From assembly GCA_947167835.1 (NCBI GenBank), contig CAMVJO010000006.1, positions 1 to 39,981 on the forward strand: a stretch of DNA of 39,981 nucleotides, written 5' to 3'. The notes beneath the pieces were generated by a model. It had not been told where the DNA came from and searched no databases. It saw nothing but the letters and a program-made list of their open reading frames with translations. Positions 19,223 to 26,608 of the stretch are shown one piece after another. The stretch is from an uncultured Prevotellaceae bacterium (GTDB lineage: Bacteria > Bacteroidota > Bacteroidia > Bacteroidales > Bacteroidaceae). The translations under genes and the position numbers were made by a program. The stretch's first letter is position 1. Every line of letters begins with the position of its first letter.

Positions 19223-19289
19223 GCAAAACGAAAGGTGGGGACTTTCAAAAACGAAATGTGTTTTTTTTGTCAAAAACGAAATGCGTTTT
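19223..19289. repeat. Iterated phage-end sites (candidate transposase-binding repeats)
   Basis: gcaaaacgaaaggtg (19223), tcaaaaacgaaatgtg (19245), tcaaaaacgaaatgcg (19270); last two 25 bp apart, 15/16 identical. Confidence 0.6.
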
Positions 19290-19409
19290 GAAAAATAATT
19301 TAACAGTGTAAAAACAGTGCTTGAAACATCTGAAAGCAGATTAAAAGTAATAAAAAAAGAGCCTCGAAAGTAGTATTTTTCGGGGCTCTTTTTGGTTGGG
19401 GAATAATCC

Positions 19410-20048
19410 CTAAACATTTAAGTCGAATTTTACGCTCTCGTTACCTGCAAGCAGTTGCTCGGTGCGCTCTAAGTTGTTCTCGTATATGTGTACGTTTCCG
19501 AGGTTAAGCGTTATGCTCTTTAGGGGTAGTTCTATCTGTCGTGCCATAAGGTAAAGGTGGTGTATGTCAGACGGCAGTCCGAGGTTTGCATCGCTGCTTC
19601 GTTGGTAGGCGGACAGTACCAGTTCTCCGTCATCTATCTGAAACTGCACCAGGCTAAGACATGGTGCCTGATTACTTTCTGCTCCCGTCTCACCGAGGAA
19701 CAGCACATAGTTCTTTGAGTTGCGTTTCTCGCGGTTTATCTTTGCAATCAGAGGTGGCAATTTCTCAAAGTAGGTAGGGTAACTGTTTACCAATACAGAT
19801 CCACAATAGTCCCACCAGTTGATGCCTACATCGCGGTATCGTTCCACGTTTCGCTCCCCCTGCATAAATAGTTGCAGTTCATTTTTCAGTTTCTTTCTTG
19901 CTATGCTGTGGCTCTCGAATATGTCAAGAAGGTCGGCAGGTGTCAAAGATAATTGTTCGTTGAGCAGATAGCGGATGTTTCCTTTTTTGTTAGACTGGAG
20001 TTTGCCATGGTTGAGCACTTTCCCCAGTATTTGATAATATTTATTCAT
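19410..20048 (-). CDS. Thymidylate synthase-fold protein; candidate (d)CMP-type pyrimidine C5 modifying enzyme
   Basis: Alignable to ThyA over most of its length: NELQLFMQG (cf. HELLWFLQG), APCLSLVQF (cf. APCHAFFQF), AYQRSSDANLGLPSDI (cf. LYQRSCDVFLGLPFNI), NVHIYENN (cf. DTHLYSNH). Confidence 0.8.
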   Translation of the reverse strand: MNKYYQILGKVLNHGKLQSNKKGNIRYLLNEQLSLTPADLLDIFESHSIARKKLKNELQLFMQGERNVERYRDVGINWWDYCGSVLVNSYPTYFEKLPPLIAKINREKRNSKNYVLFLGETGAESNQAPCLSLVQFQIDDGELVLSAYQRSSDANLGLPSDIHHLYLMARQIELPLKSITLNLGNVHIYENNLERTEQLLAGNESVKFDLNV

Positions 20049-20136
20049 CGTTTTAATGGTGTTTGTTATGTCTCGCTATTATTATCAATGCAAAGTTCGC
20101 CACTTTAAGTGAAATGCAAGATCGTTTACACACAGA

Positions 20137-20379
20137 TTACACTGCACCGACCGTGCAGTTCGTCTCAAATTTTTTGATGATGCTATACACTTTACGCTCA
20201 CACACTTTATACTTATCAGATAGAGTGGACACGATATACGTCACTTTCTCACCATTACTGTGCATCTTTATGTAGTCTGCATAAAGTGCCACATAACGAC
20301 AGTCATCTGGTTTGAATCCGACCGAAATGAGCCTGTCAATAAGTTCTTTGTTAAAGTTTAATATTTCAAATAGTGTCAT
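20137..20379 (-). CDS. Small phage HTH protein (Mor/C-like or other regulator)
   Basis: 80 aa from internal ATG 20379; EKVTYIVSTLSDKYKVCERKVYSIIKKFE resembles a helix-turn-helix. Confidence 0.5.
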   Translation of the reverse strand: MTLFEILNFNKELIDRLISVGFKPDDCRYVALYADYIKMHSNGEKVTYIVSTLSDKYKVCERKVYSIIKKFETNCTVGAV

Positions 20380-20394
20380 TTCAATTATATTTAT

Positions 20395-20402
20395 TATTTT
20401 TG
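20395..20402 (+). promoter_or_regulatory. TAnnTTTG -7 element of candidate ncRNA 1
   Basis: TATTTTTG 4 nt before the first paired base of the structured region. Confidence 0.45.
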
Positions 20403-20406
20403 CAAT

Positions 20407-20534
20407 GCCAATCATTTATACACAAAAACCACTATCAGAAGTCCAGAGATTTATTAGCCCCCAGTTGCTTCCGATAGTGGTTGCGTTGTTAATAAATGAT
20501 TGGCGTCTATATTAACAGGCTGGGGGCTTTTTTT
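20407..20534 (+). ncRNA. Candidate structured phage small RNA 1 (nested 13-bp and 15-bp helices plus terminator/pseudoknot helix and T-run)
   Basis: 20407-20419 pairs with 20492-20504; 20427-20441 pairs with 20468-20482 (1 mismatch); 20456-20464 pairs with 20520-20528, followed by T7. Confidence 0.45.
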
Positions 20535-20593
20535 ATGTCCACCCCCGAGGACATAATTTATTTTACATATAAAAAATTTTTTTTAGCATATAT

Positions 20594-20624
20594 TTTGCCG
20601 TTTGTTAGATTATGCTTATTTTTG
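20594..20624 (+). promoter_or_regulatory. Bacteroidetes-type promoter TTTG-N19-TATTTTTG of candidate ncRNA 2
   Basis: TTTG 20594-20597, 19-nt spacer, TATTTTTG 20617-20624. Confidence 0.55.
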
Positions 20625-20628
20625 CAGT

Positions 20629-20697
20629 GCGACTTGAGGTTAGAAAAGGTGGGCATTTGCCCTCAGTATGTTATCCTCTCGTCGCTTATTTTTTTTC
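20629..20697 (+). ncRNA. Candidate phage small RNA 2 (hairpin with T8 terminator)
   Basis: GCGAC-TT-GAGG (20629-20639) pairs with CCTC-TC-GTCGC (20675-20685), then TTATTTTTTTT; inner GGGC-ATTT-GCCC. Confidence 0.45.
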
Positions 20698-20698
20698 A

Positions 20699-20733
20699 GA
20701 TGACCCTGGACCTGCTTGGGTTGTCTTTTTTTT
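20699..20733 (+). terminator. Intrinsic terminator on + strand
   Basis: GATGACCC (20699-20706) pairs with GGGTTGTC (20718-20725, two G-U), followed by T8. Confidence 0.55.
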
Positions 20734-22010
20734 CAGGGTTGTTCTTCTTCAGGTGCCTTGTGCCAAAAGATGTCATACAGCAAGATTTCTCGGTCGCCTC
20801 TGTATTCCTTATATTCTCTATAGGATTCCTCATCGGCCACGTATTTCACCAGACGTCGTTTCCTGTTTCTGGGAGCGAGGTATATCACTCTTGGCATGTT
20901 TTGCTTGGTGTAGGCGCGAGATAGATTTACATGACAGATGCGGCGATAACTTGTGCTGTAGCGGAATACGCACCAACAGAAAGAACGTTGATAATTACCG
21001 TAATGTTCCATCAGCATCTTGAAATTCACTACATCAGGTGCATTGCGCCAGCGTGGAGGTTGCACCGCGAGGCTACGGCGGCAAAGGCCGTTCGGTGTGC
21101 TGCTCATTTGCACCAGGCTCACTCCTTTCTTGCGGAAGCGCAGGGGGGAAGGCAGGCTGCGCATGGAGTAGAAGTGAAAGTGGTCCCTCAGCAGAATCGA
21201 CAAGGTGTAGTTATTCAAGTCATTTTCGTCGATCAGTCGGCAGATGTCTTCAAGCAGCAGTAAGCCTTCAGTCGATTTACAGCCATCGTACATCACCTCT
21301 GCCACCACGGGGGCAGACAGGTGCAGACTGATGTAGAAATCATAGTATGCTGATTTTCTCTCCACGCCTTCTGCGTCTTCGTATGTTTTTAATTTATTCA
21401 TGTATTTCCTGAATGCAATAACCCCTTCAATATACACACACGGAATGAATAGAGATTGTATTTCTCTAAGACACTGCATAGCCTGCTGCAAATCCGGATT
21501 ATCGTCAGCGTTATCATTTTTAGCATAGCCAAGATATATCTGCAGTTCGCACTGTGCATAGTATTTCATGCCTCGGTGCGCTCCTTGCGGTATGCGCTTG
21601 CCCACCATGATATAGTCCGTGTCGCGCCGGTTGGCTGGTTCTGGCGACCTGTGGTATTCTTCGAGCAGTGCGAGAGGTGTTACGGTGAGTGCGTCATCGT
21701 CTTTGCCGCCCTCTTGTTCTGTATATCGCACCAGAGAGAAGGCTTGCCTGCGGTCTATGACGCTTTGCGGTGTGTCGCCACGATTGAGCCAAAGTTCAAG
21801 GGTGTAGATGCCAGGACTATGCTGCTCGGAGGCAAGGTATTGGAATGTGATAGTTGAGCCTTGGGCTTGGAAGTCCTGAATTTCATGCTTCGCTCCGAGA
21901 CGGTCGGCAAGGTAGATACTGAGATTTAGTTGGCTCAGGTCTGTCTCTCTTCCGTCAAGGGTGACACGATAAGTCACTTGGAGGTCGGTATGGATGTGGT
22001 ATCGTTTCAT
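20733..22010 (-). CDS. Putative tail/baseplate protein with BppU-like N-terminus and unusual Arg-rich C-terminal domain
   Basis: First gene of right-end side of tail cluster; N-terminal LQVTYRVTLDGRETDLSQLNLSIYLADR beta-rich module. Confidence 0.45.
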   Translation of the reverse strand: MKRYHIHTDLQVTYRVTLDGRETDLSQLNLSIYLADRLGAKHEIQDFQAQGSTITFQYLASEQHSPGIYTLELWLNRGDTPQSVIDRRQAFSLVRYTEQEGGKDDDALTVTPLALLEEYHRSPEPANRRDTDYIMVGKRIPQGAHRGMKYYAQCELQIYLGYAKNDNADDNPDLQQAMQCLREIQSLFIPCVYIEGVIAFRKYMNKLKTYEDAEGVERKSAYYDFYISLHLSAPVVAEVMYDGCKSTEGLLLLEDICRLIDENDLNNYTLSILLRDHFHFYSMRSLPSPLRFRKKGVSLVQMSSTPNGLCRRSLAVQPPRWRNAPDVVNFKMLMEHYGNYQRSFCWCVFRYSTSYRRICHVNLSRAYTKQNMPRVIYLAPRNRKRRLVKYVADEESYREYKEYRGDREILLYDIFWHKAPEEEQP

Positions 22011-22058
22011 GTTTCTATAAGGTATGCACTTATGATTGCTACTGTCTTTTTTCTGTTT

Positions 22059-22796
22059 TTATGCGTACACAATGCGTATCCAGGATGAAGGTGTGTAGTT
22101 GCTGTCTATGGTACGCGTATATATGTCGCCTCCGAGTTGCAGGCGTTGCATCCATCCACCTTGATTATTATAGGTGCTGACGCATATTGCCGTATGTCCG
22201 TTGTTCACCTTGTAGTGGAATATCTGTGTATAGTCGGATGTGAGATACTGCGATGATGCCATCTGGCCTTCGGCTATGTCAGATCTATTGACGGTACCAA
22301 GATCTATGAACCTGACACCGACCTGTTCTACAACTTGGCGCTGATTATTTGTAAAATCGTTCGTGGAAAGTCCCTTACCTTCCACTTTTACCACACGTTG
22401 CTGAATGTCTGACTGCATCTGCTGTATCTGTCCTGCAAGTGCAGCTATATTCCCTACGTTTATCCATGCAGTGGCCGATTGCTGTCCGCGCTGCCATGCA
22501 TAGATTTCTCCGCTGTGCGCGTAAGAAGAGTTCTGTGAATCGTAGATGACGGCCAACTGTCCGTGTCTGAGTGGTTTTCCGTTGGTTCCTATGGGTGCTT
22601 CGTAATCTGCCTCCATATCTTCGACAGACGCATATACGGCTCTTACGCCGAGGCCGTCGGCATTGTATTCCATGTGTGCTATATATTGCAGCATGTCGGC
22701 TATGAGCCCGAATGTTTCCTCTGCGCTGATACTGGCTGTCTGTGTTCTGTTTCGCAGGCTTTCTGCGGTCTGACTGAGTTCTTGTAGGGTTTTCAT
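22059..22796 (-). CDS. Phage tail fiber/receptor-binding-like protein
   Basis: Position downstream of baseplate genes; coiled-coil then beta-rich C-terminus (HYKVNNGHTAICVSTYNNQGGWMQRLQLGGDIYTRTID). Confidence 0.55.
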   Translation of the reverse strand: MKTLQELSQTAESLRNRTQTASISAEETFGLIADMLQYIAHMEYNADGLGVRAVYASVEDMEADYEAPIGTNGKPLRHGQLAVIYDSQNSSYAHSGEIYAWQRGQQSATAWINVGNIAALAGQIQQMQSDIQQRVVKVEGKGLSTNDFTNNQRQVVEQVGVRFIDLGTVNRSDIAEGQMASSQYLTSDYTQIFHYKVNNGHTAICVSTYNNQGGWMQRLQLGGDIYTRTIDSNYTPSSWIRIVYA

Positions 22797-22811
22797 ATCT
22801 TAATCTTTTTG

Positions 22812-23591
22812 TTATTCTGTATGTAGTACGTCAAACGTGATGTCTATAGGATTGTCGTCAGGTCCTCCTGAGTATTGGCCGTAAAGCTTCATCTGGCCTT
22901 GTGAGTTGATGGCTATATATGGAGGTTGAGTAATTTGCGTAGTGAGTTCGTTTGTCATAAATCGCGGTGTCACGATGCGCTCTCCGAATGGAGCAGTGCC
23001 TATAAGTCGGTCGATGTTTTCTTCCCACACATCGTTTACACTTGTGGCTCGGATGTGGTAGCGTTTTCCACCGAATATGTTTTTGTATTCCACGATTCCG
23101 TCATATCCGTTCGCCCATACCGTCTGAATTTCTGTGAACATGCTTTGCCTTGTGTCTATGAGTTCGGCCAGTTGGGAGAACATATCTTCAATCGCGAAAT
23201 ACGGGTATTCATCTCCGGTGTAGGTATTGACTATTTGTGCTGTTACGGTACTGCGGGTATCGTGTTGCTGTCCGTCTTCAAACAGTCGTGGTGTACCGCT
23301 TGTCTGTGTTATTCTTATCCAGGCATTTCCTGCATCACCGAGTTCCAGGTCCTCTGCTCCTGCGAGGCGTATGAGGCCATGTTCGCTGTGCCAGATAATG
23401 CCGTCACTGAATGTAGCAGCGGTTCCGTCGCGTTGCAGTGTGGGTTTCTTGACGAAGTATATACTGGCTTCTGTATCTACGCCGAGTGCTTCGAGTATCA
23501 GGTCTATGTGTTGTGCAGCATATTTCTGTAGATCGTCTAAGTCGTCAAGATAGATGGGCTGTCCACCTTCGCTGAAGATTACTTTATTCAT
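22812..23591 (-). CDS. Phage tail/fiber-associated structural protein
   Basis: Follows gpI-like gene; beta-rich sequence, conserved synteny. Confidence 0.5.
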   Translation of the reverse strand: MNKVIFSEGGQPIYLDDLDDLQKYAAQHIDLILEALGVDTEASIYFVKKPTLQRDGTAATFSDGIIWHSEHGLIRLAGAEDLELGDAGNAWIRITQTSGTPRLFEDGQQHDTRSTVTAQIVNTYTGDEYPYFAIEDMFSQLAELIDTRQSMFTEIQTVWANGYDGIVEYKNIFGGKRYHIRATSVNDVWEENIDRLIGTAPFGERIVTPRFMTNELTTQITQPPYIAINSQGQMKLYGQYSGGPDDNPIDITFDVLHTE

Positions 23592-24111
23592 AGTCGTAGA
23601 GTGTGATGCCGAAAGTTCTTCCGGCGGGTTTATAAATGCTTAGTATGTTTTGAATTGTGTTAAGATTTCGTCCGTGATAATTGTCTTGTTCAGGATTGAG
23701 GTCTGTGCAGAGGAATGTTGGTATCATTACGTAGAAGTTCAGCACCACTCTGCTTTCTGTCTCGCGTCGTATGGTGAGGGGCGGTGCGCCTTCTGCTGCG
23801 AAGGTCATGTGTGCTGTTGCCTGCATTTCTGCTGCGAGGTGCATCACGGTATTTTCCGGCTCTTCGGGCGTATCAATATAAATCTGGCGATCTTCGAGCA
23901 TAAAAGCAGCGTTGAGTGCCGTTTCGAGCGATATGACATTGGCCGTGGTCGTCAGACGTCGGTCTGTGATGCGTCGCAGTGCTGTGAAGGCATCATTGAC
24001 TGCCAGCAGAGGTACGATCATGGCATGAAGCATGGCTGCAAGCGTGCGGCTTCGCAGTACAGGTGGCAGCAGTTGTAGGGCCAGTCGTGTAAAATCTACA
24101 TCATATAACAT
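23584..24111 (-). CDS. Baseplate/tail protein (Mu gp48 / P2 gpI-like)
   Basis: Immediately downstream of and overlapping gpJ-like gene; LLPPVLRSRTLAAMLHAMIVPL. Confidence 0.6.
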   Translation of the reverse strand: MLYDVDFTRLALQLLPPVLRSRTLAAMLHAMIVPLLAVNDAFTALRRITDRRLTTTANVISLETALNAAFMLEDRQIYIDTPEEPENTVMHLAAEMQATAHMTFAAEGAPPLTIRRETESRVVLNFYVMIPTFLCTDLNPEQDNYHGRNLNTIQNILSIYKPAGRTFGITLYDYE

Positions 24112-24946
24112 ATTGCAGTGTGTTGCTGAGTGCATGCGGCATATAACTGCCGCCATCTCCCATATAGTTGTTTCCGGTTATATCTGTCCATTCTGACGTG
24201 ACGGTGTTGAGATACCGGCACGCTCCCAGTTCTACGTCGTTCACACCAGGAACCGACTGTATAGCATCCACAAGTCGTGTCTTATTGAAGTTTCCTCCGT
24301 AAACGATATTTTTCAGGTATTGCGTTATGGCATTTTCCACAGGTTTCGTTCCGTCTGCTATGCTGGTTCCTTCGGTTGTAAGTACGAGCGGATCTATGGT
24401 TATGCGGGCTGCTATGCTGAGACTGTTCGATGCGCAGCTGCTGATGTTAAGTATGATTCCCGCAGGTTTAACACTGTTCATGTAGTGTTTGAACACTGTC
24501 AGAACATCGTTTGAAAGCGGTACGGGTTGTCCGTCACTGTCTCCGCTGACGAGTATCTGCACACTGGTGCCGCGATCGCGTACGGCTGCATAGCGCACCA
24601 CTTGCCTTGATTCGTTGGTTTCGGCATAGCCCCATTGGTAGTTGTCTTTAAGTATGAGGCTGTCGCCGTATTGGAAGGCGAGTGCCATGCGGTGATACCA
24701 GGGCACGCTTGCTACTACGCTTGCCTTTATGCGGTCTTCTATTTCTGCACGATAATAGTCAAAGAGGGTTTCCAACACATGACAACACGCCGCTACGATA
24801 AAGAAGATGATGTTTTCGATGCTGACGTTTGAAAACTTATCAGCAAACGCATCGCCCTCATTCAGATCGTAGAGGCTGCGTATGTCTTCATTCTCCATGA
24901 AAGCATCGGTCATGGTTTTCTTGATTTCTGCTGTTGTTCTTGCCAT
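24101..24946 (-). CDS. Baseplate J-like protein (Mu gp47-like)
   Basis: Baseplate_J pattern: GDSDGQPVPLSNDVLTVFKHYMNSVKPAGIILNISSCASNSLSIAARITIDPL; NKTRLVDAIQSVPGVNDVEL. Confidence 0.8.
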   Translation of the reverse strand: MARTTAEIKKTMTDAFMENEDIRSLYDLNEGDAFADKFSNVSIENIIFFIVAACCHVLETLFDYYRAEIEDRIKASVVASVPWYHRMALAFQYGDSLILKDNYQWGYAETNESRQVVRYAAVRDRGTSVQILVSGDSDGQPVPLSNDVLTVFKHYMNSVKPAGIILNISSCASNSLSIAARITIDPLVLTTEGTSIADGTKPVENAITQYLKNIVYGGNFNKTRLVDAIQSVPGVNDVELGACRYLNTVTSEWTDITGNNYMGDGGSYMPHALSNTLQYVI

Positions 24947-24969
24947 AGGTTTACTGCTTTTTTAAGGTA

Positions 24970-25245
24970 TTATTCAAACTCGTTGCCAAACAGTCTGCTG
25001 AATGTATGCAGGCTCACCTCGCCGGCATCGCTTTGCGTTGCAGGTTTCACGCCGTTGCCTGTGCAGTATTGTTGCATGGTTCTATTGTAGGATGCATCGG
25101 GAATATTGAGCTCCATACCTTTCTGCGGCTTTTCTGAGGGGCTCATACCATTCAGGGCTGCTATGTCTGTCACAGCCTCCCATGCTCCGCAGTGTTGAAC
25201 GGCTATATCAAGGAGTGTCTGCGAATCACTGGCTTTCTGCTTCAT
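24970..25245 (-). CDS. LysM-like (tail protein X-like) small protein
   Basis: SQTLLDIAVQHCGAWEAVTDIAALNGMSPSEKPQKGMELNIP. Confidence 0.6.
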   Translation of the reverse strand: MKQKASDSQTLLDIAVQHCGAWEAVTDIAALNGMSPSEKPQKGMELNIPDASYNRTMQQYCTGNGVKPATQSDAGEVSLHTFSRLFGNEFE

Positions 25246-25640
25246 TTCTTATTATATATATAAAGGAGTATCAATATGACGAGTAGTGTGGCAATGCCGT
25301 AAGGTATTCGCCTGGCAAACGTAGCGGCTTTCTGCTCCGTCCTGACAGTCGTCGTTCTGACGGTGTCATGCAGCGTGATATATATACTGTCCCTTTGTTT
25401 TGAACTGCGACTGGCATCTATATACCTGATGTGGTGTTTTTCTATGATGACGGTGTCGCCTTTTTCGTGGATGTATATACTGTCGTGGCGTAGGGTGTAG
25501 ATGAATGTGCTGTCGTGCTGATTGCGGACATGGGAAACGGAATCCTTTTGCACCGCCTCGCTGGAGGTGTTTTGCGGACCGGCACAACTGCATATAAGGA
25601 GCAGTACTGCGATGAGAGTATGGAATATGGTGCGTTTCAT
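25242..25640 (-). CDS. Putative unimolecular spanin (lipoprotein signal plus C-terminal TM)
   Basis: MKRTIFHTLIAVLLLICSCAG lipobox-like N-terminus, charged/beta linker, C-terminal IPYGIATLLVILILLYIYNKK; next to amidase and holin. Confidence 0.5.
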   Translation of the reverse strand: MKRTIFHTLIAVLLLICSCAGPQNTSSEAVQKDSVSHVRNQHDSTFIYTLRHDSIYIHEKGDTVIIEKHHIRYIDASRSSKQRDSIYITLHDTVRTTTVRTEQKAATFARRIPYGIATLLVILILLYIYNKK

Positions 25641-25646
25641 AATAAA

Positions 25647-26093
25647 TCAGATATCCTTGTATTCCTGTTTTGCGTCAAAGCATGGGCATGCCTTGATATA
25701 TTCATTGGGTTCTATGCGTCCGTTGCGGTTGAGATCCGGACTGAAGTCGCGGTGTCCCTGTATCACGGCCTTCGGGAATTTTTCGCGCAGACCTTTCAAG
25801 AGCAGCCTTAAAGCCCACTTCTGTTCGTCAGTACGATTGTCGCATGGTCTTCCCTTGGCATCTATGCCTCCGGTGTATGCCACGTTCACGGTGATGCTGT
25901 TATATCCTCTCACTCCGTTGCTTATCTCTGCCACGTCAAGTAAGCGATGTATCATTCCGTCAGCAGTCACCAGATAGTGATACCCAGGATTACGCCATCC
26001 TTTTCTCCTGAATTCGCGCATGAGGTCGTCCGCTGTTTGCTGCTGACTGCCTGCTGTGCAGTGCACGGCAATATATTTGATGTTCCTTTTCAT
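25647..26093 (-). CDS. N-acetylmuramoyl-L-alanine amidase (Amidase_2) endolysin
   Basis: KYIAVHCTAG, HYLVTADGMIHRLLD, VIQGHRDFSPD. Confidence 0.92.
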   Translation of the reverse strand: MKRNIKYIAVHCTAGSQQQTADDLMREFRRKGWRNPGYHYLVTADGMIHRLLDVAEISNGVRGYNSITVNVAYTGGIDAKGRPCDNRTDEQKWALRLLLKGLREKFPKAVIQGHRDFSPDLNRNGRIEPNEYIKACPCFDAKQEYKDI

Positions 26094-26566
26094 TTTTTCA
26101 GTGCGTCTTCTACTTCTTCCGGTGTAATGTCAAGTTTTCGCGATATCTCGCCTGTGAGTGCCTTTTTCATCAGTCGCAGGAAGGGCATATCGGGAAAACA
26201 TATCAACATGCTTGCGGCAGTGCTCCAGAACTCTACGAGCACTATGATGATACATATAGTTCTTGTTGTCAGTCCGTCGCACAGTCCTGCCAGCCTATCC
26301 ACACCTATAAAGCTGATAAGTGCGCAGCCGTACACCGATAGCTTGCTCAGGGTGTTGCGTCCTAATTCGCTCAAGGCAAAGCGCCCTTGTTTCAGGCTTG
26401 ATGCTATGCCCCATACGGCGTCTGTCACCACCGCCAGCACAGCGATCTTTACCATGATGCCGTAGCCGCTCAGATAGTCTATCACTGTCAGCGCGGCTAT
26501 GAGCACCCATCCCCACACGGAAGACAGTATTTCGCAGAGTTTTTCAAACAGATTGTTTGCCATCAT
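26090..26566 (-). CDS. Phage holin (holin_4-like, multiple TM)
   Basis: Several TM segments, position directly upstream of amidase. Confidence 0.75.
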   Translation of the reverse strand: MMANNLFEKLCEILSSVWGWVLIAALTVIDYLSGYGIMVKIAVLAVVTDAVWGIASSLKQGRFALSELGRNTLSKLSVYGCALISFIGVDRLAGLCDGLTTRTICIIIVLVEFWSTAASMLICFPDMPFLRLMKKALTGEISRKLDITPEEVEDALKK

Positions 26567-26608
26567 TTTTCAGAGGTTTTCTAATGATTCGGTTATAATA
26601 ATAGGGTT

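Noticed and set aside
18218-19417. Treating ORF 18218..19417 as an intact 399-aa protein
   Set aside because: N-terminus covers phage end repeats and lacks signal peptide; better explained as a truncated gene at the prophage junction.
20733-21200. Diversity-generating retroelement variable region in the terminal tail protein
   Set aside because: No template repeat or reverse transcriptase in the window and no C-type lectin VR signature; cannot be supported here, though an RT outside the window is not excluded.
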